Source of the DNA: Geobacteraceae bacterium
Lineage (GTDB): Bacteria > Desulfobacterota > Desulfuromonadia > Geobacterales > Pseudopelobacteraceae
Assembly: GCA_013336525.1 (NCBI GenBank)
Contig: JAAXTM010000010.1
Location: 33,027 to 97,026 of the forward strand
Direction of reading: 5' to 3'
Length of the DNA stretch: 64,000 nt
In this document: piece by piece, positions 25,446 through 33,793 of the stretch
How positions within the stretch are numbered: position 1 is the stretch's first letter
Layout of the letters: each line of letters begins with the position of its first letter
Translations under genes and position numbers: made by a program
Notes under the pieces: generated by a model
Database searches by the model: none
Seen by the model: the letters and a program-made list of their open reading frames with translations, nothing else
What the model was told of the DNA's origin: nothing

Positions 25446-26939
25446 TCAAGGTGCACCAAGCCAGTCACGATCGGTAGTCGGGATGATGTTTATGTGAATT
25501 TTTATTGTGCTGTTCGCGCTGTTATGGCATTCGAACGTGCAGGTATAGGTGTGGGTTGATTGATTATAGGATGCGTTGAGTATAGTCCCGGTGACCGGGT
25601 CCTTGAAGGTCAAAGTTGCTTTCGGATGCTGCTCAAAGGTTGCAGTAGCCAGATTGGTGAAGTGCCCGACAGAAAGTTTTGCAGTATCGTGGCAGTCCCA
25701 ACAACGGATTGAGTGAGTAATGTTGTGGGAGGTGTGCCAGCCTGAATTGTAGCTGTTATACTGGCTGGTGTCATTGCTGTGGCACATATCACATTCGGTA
25801 TTTATGTTGATGGTACCTACCCCCCAGACCGGGCTGGCTTTGCCGCCGTGGCAGCTGACGTTGCTGCAGATCCCTCCAATATTGACTGGCGCAATCGCAG
25901 GTTTTGCCATGTAAGTGGTGGCAGAGAGGGCGATGTCGGCGGTTCCGTTGGAGTGTGTCAGTGTACCGGCGGTAAAGTCGGGTATGAAACCACTATGGCA
26001 GACGGAACAGTTGGCAGCAACTCCGGCAAGGTCGTTGTGCTTGGGGTGAGCCCCTATCCTGTTTGGTGCCGCGCTGCCGCCGGGCGGATTGCCGTGACAG
26101 GAAAGGCAGCCGGTCGGATTCGCCGCCGGGCTGCTGCTATGGCAACGGATTCCATTTACAGCTGTTGTCATACATGACGGAGCGGTGGCGCCGCCGGTCA
26201 GGCCAACTCCGTGGCATAGACCGCAGGAGCTGTCCAAGTTGGCGGCAGTGGCATTGATGTGGCTGGTGGTGTTGGCCGGTGTCCCCCTTCCGGCCAACCA
26301 CGGTGACGGGTGAGCTGTATTCGCACTATGACAGCCGGCTGATTCGCATCCAGCCGGCATGTTGGTTTTCGGGATGGCGAAGCGTGGAGGGGTAGCGGAG
26401 TCAGCGTGGCACTGCTGACAGTAGACTAAATCTATCTTGGCCAAGTGCCCGTGCAGGGCAGGGGCCGCATAGCCGGCGGGATGAAGAGGGCCAGATGTAT
26501 GGCAGCTCTGGTCTCCTCGGCTGGCGCTGAAGCAGCTGACATTGGCGACTCCTCCTGAGGCGGCCGGATCGGTGTAGGAACCGTGGCAGACCACGCACTG
26601 CTCCCGATCACTATTGAACGCTACAAAATGTGTAGCGATAAAGCCGTCTTCGTGTCCGCCCGGGCCGTTGGCATGACAGCGTTGGTTGCCTATATTTGTG
26701 CTGAAGCAGCTCAGATTTACAATGCCTCCCTTGAGGTCGCTACCGTGGCATGATCTGCATTGATTCGGGTTTATGCGGTATTCGGACCAGTGCCGGTCAA
26801 GCCAGGCTACTGGGTGCTTGCCATTTGCATCGATCATAGGTGACTGGTCGTTGCTGGAACTACATCCGCCAAGAATGATAAATAGCAGGGCAAGGCCGCC
26901 AGCCAGCGACAGTGCCGTCAGAATTCCTTTTCTCTCCAT
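25446..26939 (-). CDS. Outer-membrane multiheme lipoprotein cytochrome (ExtD-like)
   Basis: A 497-residue lipoprotein (lipobox LGGC at about residues 22-25, followed by SSSN) with eight CXXCH heme motifs, two CX4CH (CESAGCH, CSNVSCH), one CX3CH (CTFECH) and three CX9CH. The alternating CX4CH/CXXCH style is known from Geobacter cytochromes (TIGR01904-type). GGAGAA precedes the ATG at 26939. It is the last gene of an operon behind a small pentaheme lipoprotein and an outer-membrane barrel, the order of extB-extC-extD in G. sulfurreducens, a conduit for extracellular electron transfer. Assignment to ExtD rests on that order and on composition. Confidence 0.85.
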   Translation of the reverse strand: MERKGILTALSLAGGLALLFIILGGCSSSNDQSPMIDANGKHPVAWLDRHWSEYRINPNQCRSCHGSDLKGGIVNLSCFSTNIGNQRCHANGPGGHEDGFIATHFVAFNSDREQCVVCHGSYTDPAASGGVANVSCFSASRGDQSCHTSGPLHPAGYAAPALHGHLAKIDLVYCQQCHADSATPPRFAIPKTNMPAGCESAGCHSANTAHPSPWLAGRGTPANTTSHINATAANLDSSCGLCHGVGLTGGATAPSCMTTAVNGIRCHSSSPAANPTGCLSCHGNPPGGSAAPNRIGAHPKHNDLAGVAANCSVCHSGFIPDFTAGTLTHSNGTADIALSATTYMAKPAIAPVNIGGICSNVSCHGGKASPVWGVGTININTECDMCHSNDTSQYNSYNSGWHTSHNITHSIRCWDCHDTAKLSVGHFTNLATATFEQHPKATLTFKDPVTGTILNASYNQSTHTYTCTFECHNSANSTIKIHINIIPTTDRDWLGAP

Positions 26940-26999
26940 TACAGTTCTCCCGCACTGGCATTTTTTAGATCGCAATTCACTATTGGTCACCAGCCGCAA

Positions 27000-27479
27000 T
27001 TATCGCTGGCGATGGCAGATGACGCACTTCTCATTGTTGGCCCGGCCGTGACAGCGGTAGCAGCTGACCGGATCGATCTTGCCGTCGATCCGGTGGCGGG
27101 TCATGAAGTCACCACGGTGTGGGAGTTCCCGGTCAGGACGGTCGCCGAGTTTGGTGGAAGGTTTTACTTCATTCCGGTTGGCATGGCAGTCGGTGCAGAA
27201 GGATGCTGCATGGCAGAGACTGCAGAGCTGGCCGTCTCGTCCGGCTGTGAAGCGGTGTTCTTTAATGAAAAGTGGAGTGTGATCAAAGGCTGCATAGGGC
27301 TTCAGCACCGCCTTAAGCTGATCTTGGTGACATTCGGAACAGATTGGTCTTGTTTCTGTGAGTTTTTCCGGGTGTGTTGCCGGAAACCGGTCAGACTTTG
27401 TATTAAGGGCGCTGCAGGCGTTAAAGAAGAGCAATCCGCAAATTAGCGCCAGCAGGGATGGAGTAGTGATCGATCTCAT
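27000..27479 (-). CDS. Small pentaheme lipoprotein cytochrome (ExtC-like)
   Basis: A 159-residue protein with an N-terminal signal (SLLALICGLLFFNAC) whose FNAC fits a lipobox. Five heme motifs follow: CSECH, CSLCH, CTDCH, CYRCH and CVICH. The histidine-rich intervening sequence (DHTPLFIKEHRF, LPHRGDFMTRH) offers distal ligands. Its ATG overlaps the stop of the porin gene by 4 bp (ATGA), so the two are translationally coupled. In G. sulfurreducens the corresponding position holds a 5-heme ExtC. It probably bridges electrons between the porin-embedded cytochrome and the outer-surface partner. Confidence 0.85.
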   Translation of the reverse strand: MRSITTPSLLALICGLLFFNACSALNTKSDRFPATHPEKLTETRPICSECHQDQLKAVLKPYAAFDHTPLFIKEHRFTAGRDGQLCSLCHAASFCTDCHANRNEVKPSTKLGDRPDRELPHRGDFMTRHRIDGKIDPVSCYRCHGRANNEKCVICHRQR

Positions 27480-28768
27480 TTGTCGACTCCTTTGATGATA
27501 AGTTTGTCGAAAGCGAAAGTGACGCGGGCGAGCCCCTTGAATTCATTCTCGACAAGGGGGTTGTCGCCAATGCTGAGGTCGACCGAAAATTTCAACTCGG
27601 GCATCAGGTGGTAGCCACAAGAGGCCTGCAGCTCGTAGCCATGGTCCTTGCCGAAGATGGCATCGTCGAATAGCTGGGCGATGACGTCCAGACTCCCATC
27701 GATCTTTCCTTTTCGGTAAAGGGTGTAGCCGCGAAGCTCATGGTAAGAGGAAAAGTCTGTTTCGCTTCCTGTCTTGAGGTTGCCGGCACCGGTTCGATGA
27801 TAGCCGAAACCTGAGAGATAAGGTTCTCTGGGTATACGAATGTCGAATCCATAGCGGTCAGAGGCGTTGCGGCTGTCGCGCTTGAAGTGACGGTAGTCGA
27901 TTACTACCTCGGCAGTGGTTGGAAGTGCAATGGTTGCGGAGGCACCGCAGCTGGAAAATGTTTCTCTGCGGTTAGTGACAAAGGGGGTCCGGCTGAGATT
28001 TGTGGCGGCGAAAAAATGCTCAAGCGGGGTGCGCTGGAAGTCTGTTGCCAGTGTGATGGTTTTGTGCGGCTTATAGGAGAGGCTGTAGAGGTGTTCGGTG
28101 AAACCGCTGGTGGCGGTATCGTAAAATGATCTGCCGTTCAGTTCCAGAGAAGGGCCGCGCCGGTGCCAAAGGTCAACTCCCATGATCTGCCGGTAGGTCG
28201 TTGGACCGTTATTGTTCAGTCCCCCTTCACGGAGCATCGAGGCGCCGATCTCAAGGACTCCGGCTAACCGTTGGCTGAGTCTGCTGCCGGCCAGGTAGTC
28301 TCCGCTATTACCGTTGTCCGTCGGTACCGGCCTGCCGGCGAACATCGAGAGGGCCAGTCCTGCCGGGGGAAGATCAGTTCTGGTCGATACACCGTCCAGC
28401 TGAGTGATCATCCCCGCATCGCTTTGGAAGAATCTTCCAGCCTTCACTTCGCCGTTTGCCTTGGGAAACCTGTAGCGCAGATATCCGTAGCTGAAGGCGC
28501 TGTCGGTCGAACCTTTTTCACTGCTGTTATCTGCGAGGTCGGCACGCTTCCAGCCGTACAGATGGAGAGAGAGGTTGCCGTCGTATAGGCCGGAGCTGTC
28601 AATCCCTAAAAACTGGGTTGCCGGCAGCAGGGTCTTTTTGGCAAAACCCGGGTAGGACTGTTTTTCCATGCGGACAAGTGTGGTGCCGTTCACCCCGAAG
28701 TCGGCTGCTGCGGTGAACGAAGGCAGTAGCGCGGCAAGAAAGAAACAAAAACCAACACATCTTTTCAT
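27476..28768 (-). CDS. Outer-membrane beta-barrel porin of a cytochrome conduit (ExtB-like)
   Basis: A 430-residue protein with a signal peptide (FCFFLAALLPSFTAAADF) followed by alternating polar/hydrophobic strands ending in aromatic residues (LSLHLYGWKRADL, AFSYGYLRYRF, FSVDLSIGD, ARVTFAFDKLII), the pattern of an outer-membrane barrel. There are no CXXCH motifs. Its position at the head of a porin-pentaheme-multiheme operon argues for an electron-conduit porin rather than a solute porin. TGGAG precedes the ATG. No periplasmic cytochrome (ExtA) gene precedes it; upstream lies a degraded hflX fragment. Confidence 0.8.
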   Translation of the reverse strand: MKRCVGFCFFLAALLPSFTAAADFGVNGTTLVRMEKQSYPGFAKKTLLPATQFLGIDSSGLYDGNLSLHLYGWKRADLADNSSEKGSTDSAFSYGYLRYRFPKANGEVKAGRFFQSDAGMITQLDGVSTRTDLPPAGLALSMFAGRPVPTDNGNSGDYLAGSRLSQRLAGVLEIGASMLREGGLNNNGPTTYRQIMGVDLWHRRGPSLELNGRSFYDTATSGFTEHLYSLSYKPHKTITLATDFQRTPLEHFFAATNLSRTPFVTNRRETFSSCGASATIALPTTAEVVIDYRHFKRDSRNASDRYGFDIRIPREPYLSGFGYHRTGAGNLKTGSETDFSSYHELRGYTLYRKGKIDGSLDVIAQLFDDAIFGKDHGYELQASCGYHLMPELKFSVDLSIGDNPLVENEFKGLARVTFAFDKLIIKGVDK

Positions 28769-29010
28769 GGGTGCTCCAGAAGATATAAAGTAGAATCTGG
28801 AATGAGGTTACTAGACATTTTGGTGTTGTCAAACTACAGCCGGAAATAAACCCGAAAATATCACATCAATTTATCTGGCAGTCTGGAAGTCGAGACCAAA
28901 GAAGGTCAGTTATGGGGAGATGAACAGAAGCGGTCATGTGGAGGGTAGGTGCAGGTCTGTTCCGGCAAGCTGAATTTGATCTGAAGGAAAGTCAACAACA
29001 AGAATGCTCT

Positions 29011-29166
29011 TTAGGATGATATGAAAAAGAAGGATAAGGTGTCGTTTTATGAGATTATTCAGTCATCACAAACCCGGAACAGTATTTCCGCGCTGTGTTC
29101 GTAATGACTGAGCCTTGGGACGTTTGAAGGATGATTTGCAGAGGAATTTCTGGCTGGAGGACAAAT
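29011..29166 (+). pseudogene. Decayed copy of the hflX 3' end
   Basis: This stretch aligns with the last part of intact hflX (about 25127-25275): the segment at 29017-29040 differs from 25130-25153 at only one or two positions (both contain GATATGAAAAAGAAGGATA), CAGTCATCACAAACCCGGAACAG matches CAGTCAGCCAGAACCCAGAATAG, and GATGATTTGCAGAGGAATTTCTGG matches GATGAGTTGCAGAGAAGATTCTGG. The frame is broken by stops. With 28769-29010, where I see only weak further similarity and nothing else, it makes up the 402 bp gap between the porin operon and yceH. See the finding on insertion next to hflX. Confidence 0.8.
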
Positions 29167-29170
29167 GAGT

Positions 29171-29830
29171 TCAATCAAACTGAGCTTTAAATTCCGCCAT
29201 CATCTGTTGTAATCCGGTAACTTCACCCCGTAGTGCAGCAACCTCTTCTTCCAGCTTTGTAATCCGCTCGTTTTCTGCCACTACCCTCTGCCTGGCTGCT
29301 TCAGGGCGTGCTTCAGAACTATCTTCACCACACTCCGGAAGTCTGGAAAAAAGCTGTGCGTAACGTCCTTCCTTCCTCCCCGGTTGGCGCGGCAACAGGG
29401 TAATCAGAGGTGTTTCACGCACCAGCAGCTCCTGCAGCACCTCTTCCACAGCGGCCAGGTTACCAAAAGGATACATTCGTTCCCCACGCGTACGCAGCTC
29501 ACCGCTGGTCTGTGGTCCTCGTACCAGCAACTCGCAAATAATCGCCTGTTCAGCTGCCATCAAACCCATTTTTTCGGCCAGCAGATGGCGATACTTCGGT
29601 ACACGACCACCTTCCGCTGAAAGCACCGCTAACTGTTTAAAACGAAGTGAGTCAAGAGCCCGGACGACATCTTCTTCAGTCAGGGCCATAGCAGGATCAC
29701 GGTTCGATTTTTGGTTGCAGGCGTTGGTGAGAGAGTTGAGTGACAGCGGATAATACTCGGGTGTAGTCAGCTCCTTTTCTATCAGGCTGCCCAGAACGCG
29801 CACTTCAATATCGTTAAGAGTTGTATCCAC
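29171..29830 (-). CDS. YceH family protein (DUF480/UPF0502)
   Basis: A 219-residue protein starting TTLNDIEVRVLGSLIEKELT, with YYPLSLNSLTNACNQKSNRDP and LLVRGPQTSGELRTR, hallmarks of the DUF480/YceH family: two winged-helix domains and a C-terminal coiled coil (RITKLEEEVAALRGEV). It is probably a nucleic-acid-binding protein of unknown role. The start is GTG at 29830 with GAGGTAA upstream. The DUF2288 gene lies 18 bp upstream on the same strand, suggesting an operon. Confidence 0.88.
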   Translation of the reverse strand: MDTTLNDIEVRVLGSLIEKELTTPEYYPLSLNSLTNACNQKSNRDPAMALTEEDVVRALDSLRFKQLAVLSAEGGRVPKYRHLLAEKMGLMAAEQAIICELLVRGPQTSGELRTRGERMYPFGNLAAVEEVLQELLVRETPLITLLPRQPGRKEGRYAQLFSRLPECGEDSSEARPEAARQRVVAENERITKLEEEVAALRGEVTGLQQMMAEFKAQFD

Positions 29831-29848
29831 GTATTACCTCGTCCGTGT

Positions 29849-30151
29849 TCAATGAAAAGTCGGCATCTTTTCCTGGAATAGCACATAGGGGCTGACTATC
29901 AGCATGGCAAACTTTTTATGTTTGTCTTCTTCCCATGAACGGATTTTTGATTCTGATGGTTTGCCGATCATGCCATTCTCAACCATGTGCTGGATAACTT
30001 CAACATCGTCTGCGGCAACTTTATGGGCGGTGTCGGCAAGATCGAGGGAATCATCAACAAGAATCAGTCCGCCGCGCAGCAGGTGGGCTCGCAGGCAGCT
30101 CCAGTCGGCTTCATCAATCGTAAGAGCCAATTCTTCTTTACTTGGTAACAT
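29849..30151 (-). CDS. DUF2288 family protein
   Basis: A 100-residue soluble protein with the family-like pattern DEADWSCLRAHLLRGGLILVDDSLDLADTAH, then AADDVEVIQHMVENGMIGKP. DUF2288 has no known function. ATG at 30151 has AAGGAG eight bases upstream, better placed than two TTG codons just before it. It sits between the glycosyltransferase and yceH genes, all on the minus strand. Confidence 0.75.
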   Translation of the reverse strand: MLPSKEELALTIDEADWSCLRAHLLRGGLILVDDSLDLADTAHKVAADDVEVIQHMVENGMIGKPSESKIRSWEEDKHKKFAMLIVSPYVLFQEKMPTFH

Positions 30152-30203
30152 CAACAACTCCTTGTTTTCATAAATGCTGCATCATCTGGCACTGTGATTT
30201 TTA

Positions 30204-31229
30204 TCATGCGACGCAGACAAAGTCCATGCCTTCGTGCCATCCACGCCCTTCCGCCACTATCCGGAACTGCTCTCGCGCACCTCGTACACCGATGGCTACG
30301 ATCATTTTTCTGTTATTCAGCTGAAGCTCTTCAGGGAAAATTACCGGTGCATTGTGCAGAATCCGTCCGATTTTTTTGGGATCAACATCAAGCCAGGTGG
30401 AGACAGTCACACCCGCAGCTGTCAGCAATCGTTGCCATGCCCGAGCTTCCAGTCCCGCACCGGCAATGACAACGTCGTGACTGTTTTTTAGAAAACTATG
30501 CAGCAGATGGTGACATTTGCAGGCACGAAAAGCATTTAAAGCATATTCATCCATGGTTCGTGTGGCTCGTTCCGGATGGTCTCGCCAGAACAGGAGCTTT
30601 TGCGGCAATCTGGCAAATTGGATCCCGGCAGCCGCCATACGCAGCCAGAGATCATAATCCTCGGGCCAACCATTGTCCTGGTATCCACCCGTTTTTTCCA
30701 TGATAGTTCGTCGAGTCATAATGGATGGATGAACAAAAGGCGATTCAACAAACAGGTCCCGGATGATCAGAGAATGGTCAGTCAGACCGTTCTGCCACAT
30801 TTCATAGTCAATCATTCCCTGTTTAAGGCCTGTTCGCGGAAAATGGCGGAAGCTGCAGGCCACCAGTCCGATGTCGGGATTCGCATTCAGATAGTTGACC
30901 TGCAGCTCCAATCGTTTGGGATGGCTGATGTCATCACCATCCAGTCGGGCCAGCAGCGGCGCTTGGCACGCCTCAAGTCCCGTATTTAGTGCCGCCACCA
31001 ACCCGCCACCTTCGCGGCGTGTGATCTGAACACGGCTGTCCCTGCAAGCGGCATCAGCAAGGATGGCCGCAGTTTGGTCGCTTGATCCGTCATCAACCGC
31101 AATCAGTTCCCAGTTGTTAAAGGTCTGGCGATACAGGGAGTCAAGCGTAGCCTGCAGGTAGCGCTCTTCGTTGCGGATCGGCATAAGGATTGAGACCTGC
31201 GGTGTTGTATGTCGTGGCTCATGTAGCAT
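30204..31229 (-). CDS. Family 2 glycosyltransferase
   Basis: A 341-residue GT-A fold enzyme: VSILMPIRNEERYLQATLDS, ELIAVDDGSSDQT for nucleotide-sugar binding, ARLDGDDISHPKRLE as the DxD-type metal site, and WPEDYDLWLRMA (ED acceptor motif). The last 90 residues (VVIAGAGLEARAWQRLLTAA, then DVDPKKIGRIL) look like a Rossmann-type nucleotide-binding extension of the kind seen after some GT2 enzymes. No membrane helices are present. The donor and acceptor are unknown. AGGA lies eight bases before the ATG. Confidence 0.85.
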   Translation of the reverse strand: MLHEPRHTTPQVSILMPIRNEERYLQATLDSLYRQTFNNWELIAVDDGSSDQTAAILADAACRDSRVQITRREGGGLVAALNTGLEACQAPLLARLDGDDISHPKRLELQVNYLNANPDIGLVACSFRHFPRTGLKQGMIDYEMWQNGLTDHSLIIRDLFVESPFVHPSIMTRRTIMEKTGGYQDNGWPEDYDLWLRMAAAGIQFARLPQKLLFWRDHPERATRTMDEYALNAFRACKCHHLLHSFLKNSHDVVIAGAGLEARAWQRLLTAAGVTVSTWLDVDPKKIGRILHNAPVIFPEELQLNNRKMIVAIGVRGAREQFRIVAEGRGWHEGMDFVCVA

Positions 31230-31316
31230 AGTGGCATGTCCTGTGAAAAAATGCTTGACGGTACCGAATGATACGGTAACTATATAAAATAATCCAGACA
31301 GGAATAAGCGGAAATT

Positions 31317-31985
31317 ATGGAAGGTTTATCAACAGAACAAGGTTGCAGGTTTGGTCGTATTGCAGAATTGCTTGCAAAGCGTAACAGTAATGCCGTACAG
31401 GATTTATGCGACAGAACGCACGCCTCAGTCGCCATGATACTGTATCAGGGCGATAAAGATGTCGAAATTCTGTTTATTCAGCGTGCTGCTCATGATCTTG
31501 ACCCCTGGTCAGGTCATATTGCATTTCCGGGTGGCAAGCTGGAAGAGGGTGAGCTTGTGTGTCAGGCAGCCCTCCGGGAAACATATGAAGAGGTCGGGAT
31601 TGACTTGGGACAAGGTCGTTATCTGGGGCGCCTTTCCGACATAACAGGTGCCAATCTGCCGGTCAGGGTTTCATGTTGTCTGTTCAGTTTGGATCGGATG
31701 ATCTGCCGTCCTGTTTTGAATGAAGAGGTCTGTGACCTCTTTTGGGTGACCCTGTCTGACCTGCGCGATTCGGGACGGCATCTCCAGAGCCGCGTCGCTT
31801 TTGGTGACAAGTGTTTTGAAGTGCCGGCAATCAAGCTTCCGGTTGAAAACAAGCCGGTCCTGTGGGGGATAACCTACAGATTGGTAATGCAATTTCTTTG
31901 CATTCTTGAAGGTGAGGGTGTCTTTAACGAAGAATACCGTAAACTACCTGAAGTGGTAGAATTAGACGAGGAGGTTTTGTTATGA
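31317..31985 (+). CDS. Nudix hydrolase (CoA pyrophosphatase-like)
   Basis: A 222-residue Nudix protein. The Nudix box is complete (GGKLEEGE...ALRETYEEVGID), preceded by LDPWSGHIAFP, the PWSGH pattern typical of CoA diphosphatases (NudL/YeaB), which hydrolyse coenzyme A or its derivatives. Its TGA overlaps the tpx start (ATGA), so the two genes are translationally coupled, suggesting a shared housekeeping or stress role. The start ATG at 31317 has only a weak ribosome-binding site. Confidence 0.84.
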   Translation: MEGLSTEQGCRFGRIAELLAKRNSNAVQDLCDRTHASVAMILYQGDKDVEILFIQRAAHDLDPWSGHIAFPGGKLEEGELVCQAALRETYEEVGIDLGQGRYLGRLSDITGANLPVRVSCCLFSLDRMICRPVLNEEVCDLFWVTLSDLRDSGRHLQSRVAFGDKCFEVPAIKLPVENKPVLWGITYRLVMQFLCILEGEGVFNEEYRKLPEVVELDEEVLL

Positions 31986-32497
31986 ATGAAAAAACTGGAA
32001 TTATCACGTTTAAAGGAAACCCGATGACCCTGCTTGGGCCTGAGCTCAAAGCAGGTGACGCTGCTCCGGACTTTGTGGTTGTTGACAATGGACTGGCTGC
32101 TGTGTCGCTTGCCAACTACACAGGTAAAATCAAAATCATCAGCGCGGTACCCTCACTGGACACTCCGGTTTGCGACACCGAAACCCGTCGTTTTAATCAG
32201 GAAGCGGCTTCGCTGCCGGGTGAGGTTGTTGTTCTTACCGTCAGCCTTGATCTTCCGTTTGCCCAGAAAAGGTGGTGCGGTTCCGCAGGGATCGACAAGG
32301 TAGTAACACTTTCCGACTATCGTGAACGTTCCTTCGGGCTTGCCTACGGAGTGCTGATCAAGGAATTGCTGTTGCTGACCCGAGCAGTTTTTGTTGTTGA
32401 TGCTTCAAACACCATTCGCTACATACAGATTGTTCCGGAAGTCACCGGCGAGCCTGATTATGCCGCCGCAATTGCCGCTGCAAAAGCTCTGCTGTAG
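31982..32497 (+). CDS. tpx: Thiol peroxidase
   Basis: A 171-residue atypical 2-Cys peroxiredoxin. PSLDTPVCDTETRRF holds the peroxidatic Cys with its conserved Thr, and RWCGSAGIDKVVTLSD supplies the second Cys. It reduces hydrogen peroxide and alkyl hydroperoxides in the cytoplasm, using thioredoxin. The start ATG overlaps the Nudix stop by 4 bp. The length matches Tpx (about 168). Confidence 0.95.
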   Translation: MNEKTGIITFKGNPMTLLGPELKAGDAAPDFVVVDNGLAAVSLANYTGKIKIISAVPSLDTPVCDTETRRFNQEAASLPGEVVVLTVSLDLPFAQKRWCGSAGIDKVVTLSDYRERSFGLAYGVLIKELLLLTRAVFVVDASNTIRYIQIVPEVTGEPDYAAAIAAAKALL

Positions 32498-32511
32498 TAT
32501 CGTTCTTACAA

Positions 32512-32537
32512 CAGGACGCTCCGGTCGGGGCGTCCTG
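32512..32537 (+). terminator. Hairpin after tpx, without a T run
   Basis: CAGGACGC pairs with GCGTCCTG, extending through three more pairs to a GGTC loop. It lies 14 bp after the tpx stop but is followed by AATAAC rather than T residues, so it may slow transcription or protect the 3' end rather than terminate. Confidence 0.45.
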
Positions 32538-32575
32538 AATAACTCGAATTGTCATTTAGAAACATGGAGATTGGT

Positions 32576-33142
32576 ATGCTAATCAAGGACAGTTTTTTTC
32601 TGGAGCGTGACAAAGCGGTACTGGTTGTGATTGATGTGCAGGAAAAACTCTGTATTGCGATGGATGAAGTCGTGCTGAAGCAGCTTGTAAAAAATGTTGG
32701 CATCATGCTTGATAGTGCTGCCGAATTAAATATTCCGGTCCTGATTACCGAGCAGTATGTAAAGGGGTTAGGGACGACTCTGCCGGAACTGAAGGAAAAG
32801 GCGCCTCTGGCTTCGTATTATGAAAAGATGACTTTCAGTTGCTGCGGGAGTGCTGAGTTTGTAGATGCCATCAAGTCAAGCGGGAAAACGCAGGTGATAA
32901 TCACCGGCATGGAAACTCATGTCTGCGTTTTGCAGACGGTGATTGAGCTTCGCGATGCCGGCCTAGATGTCCATGTAGTGAAGGATGCCGTCATGAGTCG
33001 CAGCAAGCAGAATTGGCAGACTGCCCTTCAGGCCATGACCCTTGCCGGTGCGATCCCGACCTGTACCGAATCGGCACTGTTTCAGTTGTTGAAAGTAGCT
33101 GGTACCGATGAATTTAAAAAATTGTCAAAACTGGTGAGATAA
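32576..33142 (+). CDS. Isochorismatase-like cysteine hydrolase
   Basis: A 188-residue protein of the isochorismatase fold. Asp in LVVIDVQEKL, Lys in LKEKAPLASYYEK, and Cys in METHVCVLQTV form the usual Asp-Lys-Cys triad; GMETHVCV is the family signature. The natural substrate is unknown; relatives hydrolyse amides such as nicotinamide or N-carbamoyl compounds. ATG at 32576 has GGAG eight bases upstream. It converges with the HAD gene, 9 bp between stops. Confidence 0.86.
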   Translation: MLIKDSFFLERDKAVLVVIDVQEKLCIAMDEVVLKQLVKNVGIMLDSAAELNIPVLITEQYVKGLGTTLPELKEKAPLASYYEKMTFSCCGSAEFVDAIKSSGKTQVIITGMETHVCVLQTVIELRDAGLDVHVVKDAVMSRSKQNWQTALQAMTLAGAIPTCTESALFQLLKVAGTDEFKKLSKLVR

Positions 33143-33151
33143 AGAGCCCGG

Positions 33152-33793
33152 TTATAGAGCTGCAAACACATGTTGGAAAATTTCGTCGTGGTGCTGGATA
33201 CGGGCCAGTGCCGGCAAGTGGGATTTGTATGAGATAAATGGGACACCGGCACTGTTGGCCGACTGCATGTCAACCTCGCCGTCACCAATAAAAAGAGCCT
33301 CATCCGGAGCTATTTTGAAGTAATCCAGCACTTTTAACAGTGGCTCCGGGTGCGGTTTCGGGTTGGTTACCTGTGATGCCGTCATGACATATTCAAAATA
33401 ACCGGTCAGTCCAAAATCCTCAATAATCATATCCATAGAGGTAGCCCGATTGGTGCATATCGCCAGTGAGGTGTGCCCCTTTAGCTGGTCGAGGGCGCTG
33501 ACAAACCCATCTTCCATCCGCATATACGGCATCAAATCTCGATAATGAATGGTCTTGGCAAACCTGAAGGCATCTTCCCGTTTCGGGTCCCCAACAAAGA
33601 AATATTCCATTACATTGTTGAACGAATAAGTATGGAGAACTCTTTTTGCTTCAGCGTTATCCCGGTCAATCTCTGGCCTGCCCAGAAATTCCATGACCCT
33701 GTTGTAAAAAACATAGTTGGATTCAATTGAGTCAAGAATCACTCCATCACAATCATATATGACGACTTTATAGCGGCTTTTCAATTCATTCAC
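33152..33793 (-). CDS. HAD family hydrolase
   Basis: A 213-residue HAD subfamily IA protein. Motif I is IYDCDGVILDS (nucleophile and acid Asp), motif II is ICTNRA, motif III is NPKPHPEP and motif IV is FIGDGEVDMQSA. The cap is helical, as in phosphoglycolate phosphatase (Gph) and beta-phosphoglucomutase; the substrate is not fixed by sequence. GTG at 33793 has GGAG seven bases upstream and overlaps the HNH gene end by 8 bp, so the two are co-translated. Confidence 0.87.
   Translation of the reverse strand: MNELKSRYKVVIYDCDGVILDSIESNYVFYNRVMEFLGRPEIDRDNAEAKRVLHTYSFNNVMEYFFVGDPKREDAFRFAKTIHYRDLMPYMRMEDGFVSALDQLKGHTSLAICTNRATSMDMIIEDFGLTGYFEYVMTASQVTNPKPHPEPLLKVLDYFKIAPDEALFIGDGEVDMQSANSAGVPFISYKSHLPALARIQHHDEIFQHVFAAL

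Noticed and set aside
25779..26257. Plus-strand ORFs opposite the multiheme lipoprotein
   Set aside because: Antisense shadows of a Cys/Gly-rich coding frame; the Val/Gly-rich product has no domain pattern.
25446..29166. Integrative element with its own mobility genes
   Set aside because: No integrase, transposase, att-like exact repeat or terminal inverted repeat was found; only the hflX duplication suggests insertion.
32512..32537. Classical terminator after tpx
   Set aside because: The stem is strong but there is no T run; kept only as a low-confidence hairpin.
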